Part shown: one piece after another, positions 37,401-48,005 of the stretch
Layout of the letters: each line of letters opens with the position of its first letter
Numbering within the stretch: the stretch's first letter is position 1
NCBI GenBank assembly: GCA_947683425.1
Contig: CANTUQ010000007.1
Span: 4,464,001 to 4,528,000 of the forward strand
Source of the DNA: Excoecaria cochinchinensis
Taxonomy: Eukaryota; Streptophyta; Magnoliopsida; Malpighiales; Euphorbiaceae
Reading direction: 5' to 3'
DNA: 64,000 nt
The notes under the pieces: generated by a model
Told to the model about the DNA's origin: nothing
Databases searched by the model: none
Seen by the model: only the letters and a program-made list of their open reading frames with translations
Position numbers and translations under genes: made by a program

Positions 37401-40400
37401 AGGGACTGTTAAAGGACGTCGAATCCCATGAGCCTCACAAAATTCGTTGAACTCTTTTGAGGTGAACTCGCCTCCTCTATCGGACCTTAGAGCCTTGATT
37501 TTGTAGCCACTCTCCCTTTCTACAAGAGCCTTGAAGATCTTGAATGCAGCAAATGCTTCAGACTTTTGCTTCAAGAAGTAAACCCATGTTTTTCTACTAA
37601 AATCATCAATAAAGAGGATGAAGTATTTGTAGCCACTAAATGATGATGGATCAATTGGCCCACAAACATCGGTGTGAACAAGTTGGAGTGGCTTGGTTGC
37701 TCTTGATGTGGCCTCCTTTGGAAAACTCTTTCTTGCATGCTTGCCAAGAAGACATGCGTCACAAATTTGATTGGGATGATTGATTAAAGGCATCCCTTTC
37801 ACCATCTTCTTCTCCCCCGTATCTTTGAGTGCGCCAAAGTTCAAGTGCCCAAATCTCATGTGCCAACGCCATGCTTCCTCCTTTATCGTAGCTTTCACAC
37901 ACTTTACATCAAGTGTCTTGAGATTCAATGTGAACATTCTATTCCTCGACATAGCGACCTTGGCAATCAATGTATTATTTTGATCTCGAAGCCAAAGACA
38001 ATTATTTTTCATGTAATATCATACCCCTTTTCCAAGAGTTGTCCCAAGCTTAAAATATTGCTTTTTAACTTGGGCACATAGTAGACATCATTAACAAGCT
38101 TATGGCTACCATCTTTGGAAGAAATGATAATTGTACCTATGCCTTCAATTTGAATTTTTGATGAGTCCGCAAAAGACACATTACCCCGTGCATTTTCATC
38201 GAGCTCCACGAACTTTTCCTTTAGTCCACACATATGGTTGCTTGCACCGTTGTCTAAATACCACGAGCTCTTTTCATCCTTCTCTTCCCCTTTAAGTGCT
38301 AGCAATAAAGTTGATTCATCTTCATATTCTTCCTTGCCATCCATAAGATTAGCTCTTGTCTCACCATTATTCAAGGAACTATAGCATTCCCAAGAATAAT
38401 GGCCCAACTTATGACAATTGTAGCACTCAATGTTGGATTTTTCATACCTCCTTTCATTTGTCTTCAAATTATGGCCTCGCCCTCTACCTCTTGCACTTCC
38501 ACGACCTCTACTTGATTGAAAATTTCTTGCCTCATAATTGAAATTGTATTGGCTACCTCTTCCTCTTCCACCTTGGCCACGTCCATGGCCTCGTCCTCTT
38601 CCTCGTCCACGTCCTTGTTGGTTTTCTCCTCTATCTTCCTTCAAACAAGCCTTGGCTTTTAGAGCTTGCTCTAATACTTCTCCTTGTCTACTACTAATCT
38701 TATCTTCATGGGCTTGCAAGGATCCCTCTAGTTGTTCAATAGTCATCTCCTCCAAATTCTTTGATTCTTCAATAGAGCACACCACATAATCGAATTTTTG
38801 AGTGAGAGTTCGAAGGATTTTCTCCATCACACGAACATCCTCCACCTTGTCGCCATATCTCTTCATTTGATTTGTTATCGCCTTTACTCTCGAGCAATAA
38901 TCCGAAATTGATTCGGATTCCTTCATCTTCATTGCTTCAAAATCCGTTCTTAGAGATTGAAGCCTTACTTTCTTTACCTTTTCTACTTCTTGGAAAGACT
39001 TCTGCAAGATCTCCCAAGCTTCTTTTGAAGTTGTTGCATCGGCCACCTTTGCAAACATTGAATCATCCAAACATTGGTGGATGATGGTGAGGGCTTGTTG
39101 ATCTTTCTTTCTTGTCTTTACCAATTCATTTCTTGCATTTTGAGACAAGACTCCTTCATCGTGTGGCTTCTCATATCCTTTCTCTACTATCTCCCATGCA
39201 TCATGTGAGCCTAGTAAGGCTTTGATTCGAAGACACCAACTCTCATAGTTATCTTTTGTAAGACGAGGGTATTGGAATGAAATCATATCAAAATTGGACA
39301 TTTTTTTTTTCACTCTCTCTCTTTTTTTTCACAACTTACTCACTATATTTTTTTTCACATACTCACAATAGCCCAAGGAAAATTCTTTTCTGATGTGGAA
39401 GATCAGACTATGCTGCAACCACAGAGCATACTAAGAAAGAAACTTGGCTCTGATACCACTTTGTTAGAAGGTGGAAGAGAGAATTTAGAGAGAATTTAGA
39501 GAGAGTGAATTAGAGAGAAGGATATAACACTCAAATATTTGGCTTGCATAAAACACTTAGTACAAGGAGTATTTATAGGGAGTTTTAGGATCACACTAGA
39601 ATTAAAAATTATTAAATACCTAACACCCTTCCACCTAACTTAAATATCTAACCACTTTCTATCTAACTTATTGAATACCTAATCACTTTCACCTAATCAC
39701 TTTCACCTAACCACTTTCCACCTAACTTATTAAATATCACATTATAATTCTAAAATTCAAATTAAACATATTTTTAACAATCTATAGGATTAGAACATGC
39801 CTTAATACAGTTTCATAATTTCATTTAATTTCATCAAAAGTCAATTTCTCATCAAGTATTTAAACTTCTAAAGATATGCATAAAACACGGACAGCTTGGA
39901 ATTAATACACCCCAAGAAATACCTGAAAAAAGGTGAATCAATTGTGGTGGTTTGATTGATAATCTCAATTGAGCCTTCCATGTCACAGGTCAAGTCAGAA
40001 ATTGCAATAAGTGGGCATTTCTTACTTGCTAGATCACTTAGCTGCTTACTACTCAATAGACGGGGGAATCTTCTCTCCCAGTATATACAATTAACTGCAA
40101 GAAAGTGAATATATAGGGTGACTAATCACTCATAGAAAGTTCTAACTTATCTAGAACAGTGTACCTTACTTACCAATTACAGATGCATATGGTGTTATTT
40201 TCTCATGGAAAATAGGACTATAATCATCTGGGTTTGCATAGTAATCAGCCTAAATTGGAAGCGAAAGAATAGGAGAAAAAACTTGGATTAGCATATAAGA
40301 CAGTGTCTCAAGTATCTGCAAGTCGGCCTTACAGATAGCAATATAACATGAACTATGTCAAGTGAAAGTGAGCCTTGCTAAAAACCGTTAAGCAAATATA

Positions 40401-42975
40401 AGCCCAATTAAGACATTAACTAATTACCTTGTCAAATTCCTTTTTAGGATTTTTGTTTACAACCATATCTTCACAAGTTGCAACACAACCATATACTCGA
40501 AAGTTTCTCTCTGGAGGCTGAGTAGGATCTCCACTCTATATAGATACAAATTCAATTAGACTAAGACAAACAGATACTCCCTCCATCACAAGTCATCACT
40601 TGTCACATTTTTTTTTCCATGCATATTAAAATAATTAGCAGTTTATATTAATTTCATTAAAAATATTTTAAGAAGACTAAAATACCCTCACTAATTTTAG
40701 ATAACCATATAATTAAATGGTTTTCTTTTTCAAAGTTGGTATTAAGAGTTCTTATTACTCTCTTAGGTAAAAGAAAAAATGATTACGCCTTAAATATGTA
40801 TGTATCCCGCGTTTAGTATGTTCTTATTCTTTACGTTTAAAAAAAAAACAAAGAGGAAAAGTCAAATATGAAGGCACTTGCTGTAAATAACAAAGGAAAG
40901 TGAAGGTCAAATTTAGAGGCTGTAAATTACTTTTTTCATCAATTTCCAATTGGCCATTAGGTGGCCTACTCACCATTAATTTGCGGTGTCTCCTGCCTAT
41001 ATAAGGCAGGAGTTTGGACTCCTTTTAAAATAGAGCGAGAACCACAAAAATTTAGGAAATTTAGTTCCAAATTTTGGGTATGATGAGAAATAAAATAGAG
41101 AGTTAGTGTTCTTCTATTTTAAAAGTGAAATTAATTATTTTTTCCTTAAAATAGGGAAAGTATATTATTATAACTCCTATTTTTCTCATTATAAAATTTT
41201 TATATTTTTATCTGTATTTCGTTGTTTAATTATTATTTTCTCAAATTCAATTTAACTGTGATTTTACTTTATCCGATTGTCTATTTCTATAACATAACAA
41301 AGCTAAATTGCGCTCAAATATTTTTTTAAAAAAATTGAATTCATGAATTATTTTTTACTTCTCGCCAAATTTTATGAGAATTTTAATCTTTTATGCTGGT
41401 CAAATCTAGCCTTTAATGAAAATAAAAAAAAATATAAAATTTAAATATAGTTAATAATGATGGTATTGATGAGTACAGGAAGGGTAAAATTGAAATAGTA
41501 GTAATAAATACTCCCTCCATTTTATATAAATGGAACAATTTTTTTCAAAATAAAGCGACAATGACATGAAACGGAGGGAGCAATAATTTATCGAGAAAGT
41601 TTTATGTTTTAGTTTTTCTTAAGCCTAATAAATATTCTGTCTTTTTTTACAGCAGTGAAGAAATTATGTTTAGTGTACGTATAAACTGACATCTGCGGTT
41701 TGAGACGAGTAGGCCTCGCAATAACACAGTTGCTGCAGTATCGATCAAAATACCACAAAAAGGTTATTATTTTACAAAACACCCTAAATTTGTAAATTGA
41801 TCCCTTTCTCATGAAGAAATGATGTTTGTTGTGCATATATAGTTAAACAGTATTCAGCTAGAAATTGATAACAAATATATAACTGGTGTTCAAATTATTT
41901 TCATACCTTGGCATATAGTTCTGGGAGCCTGCTTGGATCCACATAATCGTGAGGAAGAAGCTTGAATATTTCTTGGGCAGCAACAGAACCTTAAGGAGAA
42001 AAAAAAAATCAGTTGTTAAGAACAATATTCAGTCACATAATAATGGAAGAAAAATTCAAAATAAACTGTTGGATGCTCAAAGAACATCATTTGTTATGAT
42101 ACCATTTCCAGAACCAGTGAACACAAAGACTAAAGGAGAGATTTCTGGTGGTAAACCATGATTTGCTATCTGTTCACCCACAGAAATCACAGCAGCCTTA
42201 GCAGCAGCTACACTAGTATACATGTAAGCTGCAGCCACTAAAAGGAATGGTGTAGAATAGCCAAGATTTAGGTACCCTGAACAATTTTAACAAATTAGTA
42301 ATTGTGGAAAACAAACCCACAAACCAAAATTAGACAATTAAAAGATGACTCATATATACTCTGTCCTAATCCTCGCAACAGATCAATCATGGCAGCTGCA
42401 CCGGCGAATTTCCCAAAAGCAATCAATCTTTTCTTCTTGTCTCCATCAAAAAGCTCGTAATCGAATAAAGAAATCCTTTTAGCTAGAATCTGACGAAATC
42501 CATGTATCAAATAATCAATCGGAAAAAACAAAAACAGAAATTTTCAAATACTATCTGTTACCTCATCTAACAATGGCATGTTTTCTATCTGGGCTTTATG
42601 GGTATGAGAGAAAAATGCATAAGCTCTATCAGGCAAAAGCATCTCCAACTACAGCGAAACAAAATCCATAAAATCAAAATTAATACTATATGTTGAAAAA
42701 CAAAGCAAAGAGAGGTCAAAAACCTTGGGTTTTTTTATGCCCAAAATGAGTCCGCATTCTGATAAATCATCTGATATTTCACAGCCAGCCTCTACATAGA
42801 ATTGATCATGAAAAATGCGTTTAGAGCATGGCTGAACTATTATACGAATGACTCCATGCTCATTTTTTCTACCATGAAGAAGAAGATGACCACAGTTTGT
42901 TGGGGTTAAAGGAGCTCTTCGTTCCCACTTATCGTAAGTCTCTGCTAGAATTCCCAATACTCCATTTCCAAGCAT
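34470..42975 (-). CDS. Monofunctional lysine-ketoglutarate reductase (LKR-only paralogue)
   Basis: Ten coding exons (transcript order): 42724-42975, 42562-42648, 42360-42489, 42103-42276, 41907-41989, 40428-40535, 40174-40249, 39923-40094, 34725-34821 and 34470-34634. They total 1344 nt, an open 447-aa frame. All junctions are GT/AG at the same positions and phases as LKR/SDH exons 1-10. It should make saccharopine from lysine and 2-oxoglutarate but cannot oxidise it: it stops (EQMRIIK) where LKR/SDH runs on into the linker and SDH. Lys81 (GIKKP), His99 (SHTHK) and FTGSGN are kept. One block is unlike the full-length copy: AGRAGLVDFLHG reads AGAAAMIDLLRG here. Exon 6 is 9 nt shorter than its counterpart. 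A full Copia element lies in the intron between exons 8 and 9, now about 5.1 kb. Intact splice sites and frame suggest a working gene; activity and transcription are unproven. Confidence 0.88.
34907..35224 (-). repeat. 3' LTR of Copia 2
   Basis: It is 318 bp, TGTTAG to TTAACA as read on +. It is nearly identical to the other LTR, with substitutions in the CCACTTTTTATC and CTTTCAGCTAATC phrases. Confidence 0.94.
35232..38012 (-). CDS. Copia 2 integrase, reverse transcriptase and RNase H
   Basis: This 926-aa open frame begins at the ATG in the ATGA overlap with gag. It has an integrase zinc finger (HMRFGH...CDACLLG), catalytic-core signatures HTDVCGP, RSDRGGEF and PQQNGVAERKNRT, reverse transcriptase (VKSAFLNGD and YVDD), and RNase H (DSDFAGD; later DNKSAQALAKN). 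It is fully open, in keeping with the near-identical LTRs. Whether it is still expressed depends on how the one-base offset from gag is handled, so the element may be recently disabled. Confidence 0.88.
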   Translation of the reverse strand: MKNNCLWLRDQNNTLIAKVAMSRNRMFTLNLKTLDVKCVKATIKEEAWRWHMRFGHLNFGALKDTGEKKMVKGMPLINHPNQICDACLLGKHARKSFPKEATSRATKPLQLVHTDVCGPIDPSSFSGYKYFILFIDDFSRKTWVYFLKQKSEAFAAFKIFKALVERESGYKIKALRSDRGGEFTSKEFNEFCEAHGIRRPLTVPRSPQQNGVAERKNRTILNMARSMLKAKNMPKEFWAEAVSCAVYISNRSPTSSIKDRTPLEAWSGHKLSVNHLKVFGCIAYKHIPQQERSKLDDRSVKHVFIGYNANSKGYKLYNPNNGKVVVSRDVEFDEDGAWNWERNEESNYNFIPYFVEEEEEAMVPTQDATPPPTPTPNDQGESSNEGPRRMRSLDDLYNETEETTLGLHCLLADGEPLSFEEATKERRWKHAMDEEIKSIEKNDTWELTNLPKGHKAIGVKWVYKVKKNAKGEVKRHKARLVAKGYKQRHGIDYEEVFAPVARMETIRLLISLAAQMKWRIYQLDVKSAFLNGDLEEEVYIEQPLGYVVKEHEDQVLKLKKALYGLKQAPRAWNSRIDKYFQEHGFDRCLNEYALYVKACHNEDILLVCLYVDDLIFTGNNPRLFEEFKKEMSCEFEMTDIGLMSYYLGLEVKQMEEGIFISQERYAKEVLKKFKMHDCNPVNTPMECGMKLSKFEEGEKEDPTLFKSLVGSLRYLTCTRPDILYAVGVVSRFMEVPTITHMKVAKRILRYLKGTLEYGLFYTSSNDFKLIGYCDSDFAGDVDDRKSTTGFTFSMGNCAISWSSKKQPLVTLSTCESEYVAATSCTCHAIWLRRLLKELHLFQEEATKIYIDNKSAQALAKNPVYHDRSKHIDTRYHFIRECIARKEVELKYVKTHDQVADIFTKALKFEDFQRLRSRLGMKKKNSN
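38009..39313 (-). CDS. Copia 2 gag and protease
   Basis: This 434-aa frame starts 148 bp inside the 5' LTR border. It has a gag domain, an arginine/glycine-rich tract (RGRGRGRGHG) near residues 235-280, a CCHC zinc knuckle (CYNCHKLGHYSWEC) near residue 300, and the protease motif LDNGASNHM near residue 355. Copia elements normally keep gag and pol in one frame. Here the frame ends at a TGA overlapping the next ATG by four bases (ATGA), so one base has probably been lost compared with relatives. Confidence 0.85.
   Translation of the reverse strand: MKKKMSNFDMISFQYPRLTKDNYESWCLRIKALLGSHDAWEIVEKGYEKPHDEGVLSQNARNELVKTRKKDQQALTIIHQCLDDSMFAKVADATTSKEAWEILQKSFQEVEKVKKVRLQSLRTDFEAMKMKESESISDYCSRVKAITNQMKRYGDKVEDVRVMEKILRTLTQKFDYVVCSIEESKNLEEMTIEQLEGSLQAHEDKISSRQGEVLEQALKAKACLKEDRGENQQGRGRGRGRGHGRGQGGRGRGSQYNFNYEARNFQSSRGRGSARGRGRGHNLKTNERRYEKSNIECYNCHKLGHYSWECYSSLNNGETRANLMDGKEEYEDESTLLLALKGEEKDEKSSWYLDNGASNHMCGLKEKFVELDENARGNVSFADSSKIQIEGIGTIIISSKDGSHKLVNDVYYVPKLKSNILSLGQLLEKGYDIT
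39390..39430 (-). promoter_or_regulatory. Two conserved leader stem-loops in Copia 2
   Basis: The same two hairpins as in Copia 1, read on the minus strand: TATGCT/AGCATA (39425-39430 with 39409-39414) and CTGAT/ATCAG (39402-39406 with 39390-39394). They lie just downstream of the primer site. Confidence 0.55.
39462..39779 (-). repeat. 5' LTR of Copia 2
   Basis: It is 318 bp and adjacent to the primer site. Because the element is read on -, this LTR would drive its transcription. Confidence 0.94.
41511..41580. mobile_element. Short Stowaway-like MITE remnant
   Basis: CTCCCTCCATTTTATATAAA at the left pairs with a right end reading ACGGAGGGAG, and TA precedes the left end. It is only 70 bp and lies in intron 5 of the LKR-only gene. 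The right-hand TA is not preserved. Confidence 0.45.
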
Positions 42976-43020
42976 TTTCTTTGTTTCCTTTTCCTCTGAT
43001 TTCTAAATATGCACAAGCCT

Positions 43021-43030
43021 TATATTTATA
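43021..43030 (-). promoter_or_regulatory. Candidate TATA box of the LKR-only gene
   Basis: On the minus strand this reads TATAAATATA, about 46-55 bases upstream of the start codon at 42973-42975, leaving room for a leader of roughly 20 bases. No leader-intron acceptor is seen next to the ATG, unlike in LKR/SDH. Confidence 0.4.
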
Positions 43031-45184
43031 ACCACCATTGCTCTAACATGGTATTCGAGCCATTGGCGTTCACTGCCTCCAATATATCTACTAATAATTA
43101 TGAACACCAATGGCTAGCTTGTTTAGGTTGACGCTGGAGTTTGATTTGTTTAATAAAGGTTTAAAAAAAATGGATTGATTTTTTTTATTATTAATTTTTA
43201 TAGATTTATTATTAATTTTAATATTTTATAATATCATATTAATGCTACACTCTAAAATTTTTTAAAATTATTATAAATTTATATTTATTATTTATAAAAA
43301 TAAAAAAATATAAATTTAAATATTTAAATAGTATATATTAACACTTTAATAAACGAGCTAAATTCCAATTATTATTTTATGATATTTATGTGATTTTATT
43401 GAGGCAAGTGGAGTAATTATTAGGCCTAGTCCTCCTAGATGTACCCAAAAAAAATTATGATGAAATTATCAATATACTTGGGTGTACTAGCTAGTTCACA
43501 AAAGCAGAAACAACTCATCAATCATGATAATAAATTATTAAAAAAAAAAGTCTAAAAAGTAAGATTTACACAAATTTATTTTTTAATTATTTACAAAAAA
43601 GACAAGAAAACAAAACTACGCATTGCAGCAACATGGAGATTGGAGCAGCAGCTCCATTGATATCACTGTCAGGCATCAGCTCTTAAGTTGTGGCCATGCT
43701 TTTCTGACATTATTTGATAGAGCCACTTATGAAATATTTATGAAATAGTCTAGTAATAATTGATTAAGTATCTAATATTTATCAGTTTCACTTCCCTTGA
43801 TAAAATTGGCAGTTTATTATTTGATTTTTGACTTTTCTTTTTTTTTTTTAAGTTTTTAACAACAAAATTCATGCTTCTTAAAAGTTGCTATTAAATTATA
43901 ATAATTTTGTCTAAATATATTGCATTTTCTAATGGTTACAGTAAAAGAAAATACATTTTCTCATTATTTTAAATATTTTAGTGGCGAAAAATGATAAAAA
44001 CAATATAATTATATAATTAAATTTCAAAAAATGGGCTGTTATATAAGATTTTTGAACCAAGGTAGAGAGAGATGTTGGTAAATAATATGCAAAGTAACTG
44101 TAATTTTGTAAATGGCTGCCAAATTACTTCACCTAATTAGCAACTACGTCATCTAAGTGGTCCATATCTACATACTAAACAAGGTGACACGTCATCACTT
44201 GGACCAACATAATCATAGGTATGAGTCAATTTTTGTCGTCGTAAACTGCTTAAATAGCTTAAAGCATATCTCGTCATTTAAAGACGGACATTGACGGTTA
44301 ACAATTTTATTAATTAATTTATTAGTTCTAATTAATTATTATAACTATTTTGATTTTTATTCAATCTTTTGGATTCATTTATTGGTTAACATTTTAAATT
44401 TTTGACATATAAATTATATAAATTGTACTATTATTTTTAATGATTAAAAATGCCTCAAAAATTAAATATAATATTCATTACAAAAATTATAAGAAAAGTA
44501 AAATTTTTATAATTAATTTGTAAAAATTGAATATATTCAATATAAAATTAATAATAGAGTTGCCTATTATACACATTTAATGAACAAATAATTGTAATAA
44601 GAAGATAATTCTAATATATATTTACTAAAAAAATAATCCATTAATATCGATTTTTTGAAATTACAGTCCATTATTATCGGTTAATCAGCCAATTGATTTC
44701 GAATTTTCGGACCGGTTAACCAATATTTTTCGGTTAACCAGTATAATTATAAAATGTATTCATAAAAAATTAAATTGTTGAAAATACTTAAAATTTAAAA
44801 TTAGAAAACAAACATAATTCAATATAATAATTAAATAAGATGTTCAAGCAATAAATATTAACTAAAAATATTCAAAAATATTATTTTCACATATATTATT
44901 TTTTTTGAAACTTTTAATTAATATATTAATTTTATATAATTTTTCGAATATATTTTGATTTTAATTAATGAAAAATTAATGTATCAGAAAATAATAAGAA
45001 ATACTAAATATGTACGTATTGAACAATTAATAAATTAACTAAAATGACTTTAAAAAAACTAAAATGAAATTGAAATATTTTAAAGTAAATGAGAATTAAA
45101 AGTATATAAATAATTAAATATGAAAATAATGAAATAAAATTTATAATAAAAATAAAAAAAAAGTGAAATAAAAATAATAAAATA
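43031..45184. other. AT-rich spacer with decayed repeat pieces
   Basis: At 43053-43070 the phrase TGGTATTCGAGCCATTGG resembles a Copia primer site, suggesting an old retroelement edge. From about 44640 to 44760, motifs such as CGGTTAACC repeat those of the hAT-like MITEs. No gene is seen. Confidence 0.4.
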
Positions 45185-45374
45185 TAGGGGTGTTCATGTA
45201 TCGGTTTCGATTCGGTTAACCGATTTATAAGGTAAAAAATAAAAATCAATTCATTAATATTAGTTTTTGTAAAAAACTAAACCATAAAAATCGATTTGAT
45301 TAACCTATTTTTCGGATCAGTTTCGATTTGGTTTCTGAATTAACCAAATCTAAAGGTTTTTTTTCTCACCTCTA
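45185..45374. mobile_element. hAT-like MITE, about 190 bp
   Basis: It begins TAGGGGTGTTCATG and ends TTCTCACCTCTA, with internal GGTTAACCGA motifs as in the element at 15339. I could not find a matching 8-bp duplication, so the ends are less certain. Confidence 0.5.
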
Positions 45375-46905
45375 TGTATATTTCACCACCCAAATTAATT
45401 CTTCATGGACTAAGATCTCGATATATACAGTATGCATAAATATGATCCGTTGGATAAGATTTACTTTTAATCCAACTGTGAAATTTCGTATGCACCAATA
45501 TATACACAACCATAACGATTAAATACATAAATTACCCCTTTTAATTAATTATGTAATCTTTTTATATAAGAATTGGTATGAATAAGAAGCACTTTTATTT
45601 TGCTTAAATTATGGCAAAATATTTTCAATTTGTTAATATAAGTACATAATTGTAAATTTCATAAACTTGTGATTTCAATATTTGTAATCTTTTAAATATC
45701 TTATAATGGTATGCTAGTCAAGAGAATTTTTTAATGAAAAAAATTCATTGAGTTATCATTCCATTAAAAAAACATAAATGAGCCATTTTTTTAACCGATT
45801 AAATTAGTGAGATTTTTAACTAATTAAACTATACATAAATTACCCCTACCTATCATTCTGATATTTATATGTAAGTGTTATGGACCTGGATGTGCTAATT
45901 GATTGGCCCAATTTGAGCCCGACCCATTAAATATTTGGTCCTCCAACATAATATAATCCGATCTTATTATAACCATGTTTTGATGTAGAAAATTTGTATT
46001 CGGACTTCAGTCATACCTTCATTTATAAATTAAGTCAACAACTTGTTATCCCGTAAAATAAATGTATCTGTATATTCAGATTCATGTCTGCTATTTTTGA
46101 GCTTATTTTCCACTAAATAAAAGTTGAAGGGCCGAACATGAACAAAGAAAAATTAAGTATCTCAATTGATAAAATTCGAACTGTATTAAGAGGGGAAAAA
46201 GCATTATTCCTATAAGCACCAACTCATTATCTCTCCAATACAAACTGTAAGTTATTTACAAGGGAGAAAGAAATGGTACATATATGGTCTTATTTTTTTT
46301 TAATTCAAAAACACCTTTGTTATTATTATCATAACTCGTATTTGTTCTTATTTGTAATAGCGAGAGTAAATATAAACTATTTTTAATAAAAAAATAATGG
46401 CAAATGTAAATTAGTTTGGTAATTATAGAGATAAATGTAAAATCAAAGCATAATTTGAGAATAAATCTATATTTTAATCATAATTTATGGGTAAATTTGG
46501 CTCTTTTTCAATTTATAAAGTATCATTTTTTAAGGAAAAAAAAAATCAGTCGTGGGTATATATTTCATATGCCAGACCTATCATATGTTAATAAATATGG
46601 ATCATTAAATTGAAAAATAATATTATACTTAGAAAGATACAAATCATAGAGAAAGAATGAAAATCTTACAAGTGGGCACAATTCCTACGACTTAATAAAT
46701 TAATATGGCTCCATGAATTGAAAGTATTATGTAATTGTCCAAACCAAAACCACATTTCCTGTAAATAAGTTTTGCCCACTAATTTGGGGTAGCCCTAGTC
46801 AATAGTATATCTCTTTTCCTTAATTAATTATTGATGTGAGTGAGGTTGGTGACAGTTGCATATAAGTATTATTAATTTTCACCTAGTCTTATATAACCAA
46901 TATCC

Positions 46906-46936
<31 letters not shown>

Positions 46937-47722
46937 TGTATGATTGATTTAATTTAACGCGTCTATTAATTGGATGTGCCCCTCATCTATCCATTTTTAA
47001 ACCTAATAACGTAATCCGGCAGTTAGAATTAAAAATTTAGGTGGCTAATTTATATTACATTATGAATTTCGTTTTGAGTTGGAGAAATTAAAGCAAAATT
47101 AAGAAAATTTGGAACAATTTCTTTGTACAATGATCTTTCTCTGATTTTAAATTTGATTCCAAAAATTAAAAAAAAAATAATTTAAATTACACTTCAGTAA
47201 ATATAAAATTCAAAGGAAAGTAATTTTTTTTATACATTACGTGAAGTGTTAGAAATTGGCCCATTAGTAGTTCTTATAGTGATTTAAACAAGACTTATAT
47301 AATAACTAGTTTTGGTGTTGAAACTCCTCTTTCGATAGGATATTTTAACGGTAAATATTAATTTTAATATATATTGAAAAATTTCAATTTAGAGACTCCA
47401 CTTCATCTTTTCATATATATATATATAAAGTATTGAGGTTCTTCTGAGGAAAGACATTAGTTTTACAAATCGCACTATAGAAAAAATAAAAGCGAAGAAT
47501 CGATTATTGAACCAAATCCAAACAGAAGTCAAGGCTGCCAAATTTTTGCTTGCTATTAGGAACCGTCCCTTATATTTTATTTTTTTATGTGTATATATTA
47601 TTGTACAGAAATTAGAAAGGCATAAATTCAACGTAATATCCACATGAAAATGACAAATATTATTATTATTATTAATTAAAGCACATGCATGCAAGCTCTC
47701 TACTAGTTTGTCTGCCTATTTT
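45375..47722. other. AT-rich intergenic DNA
   Basis: No gene, element boundary or RNA gene is recognisable. A short TA/CA microsatellite lies at 46903-46936. Confidence 0.4.
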
Positions 47723-47739
47723 CACTACAAAAAAACATT

Positions 47740-48005
47740 AAATTAGCGACGGAATTTTTCGTCGCTAAAATAGCTTTTTCCGTCGCTAATTACCTTTAGC
47801 GACGCCCGCGACGCCACGACTAATCCGTCGCTATTAGCTCCGTCGCAAAAAATTTGCGACTAAAACTAATAAAAGTCGCTAAAAATAGCGACGGCAAATT
47901 CCGTCGCTAAAAATAAAAATTTAGTCGCTAAATAACTCTTTAAATAGTCGCCATAAATATTTAAAAAAAATATTAGCGACGAAAAATCCATCGCTATTCC
48001 GTCGC
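47740..48005. repeat. Left subterminal TAGCGACGG repeats of the CACTA element
   Basis: Roughly a dozen copies of TTAGCGACGG or its complement occur in 260 bp, including adjacent inverted copies that would fold into hairpins. Confidence 0.8.

Larger units (their letters stand above)
34907..39779 (-). mobile_element. Copia LTR retrotransposon 2, inside intron 8 of the LKR-only gene
   Basis: LTRs lie at 34907-35224 and 39462-39779, with a 5-bp duplication ATCTA at 34902-34906 and 39780-39784. The primer site is at 39446-39458 (reverse complement of TGGTATCAGAGCC) and the polypurine tract (TAAGGGAGAG) touches the 35224 end, so the element reads right to left, the same direction as the host gene. 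The two LTRs differ at only two positions by eye, so it is very young. It carries gag and pol with all Copia domains. Confidence 0.96.

Noticed and set aside
43620..43700. GC-richer patch with GGAGCAGCAGCTCC, as a possible exon or hairpin
   Set aside because: It is short and isolated, with no splice context or family match.
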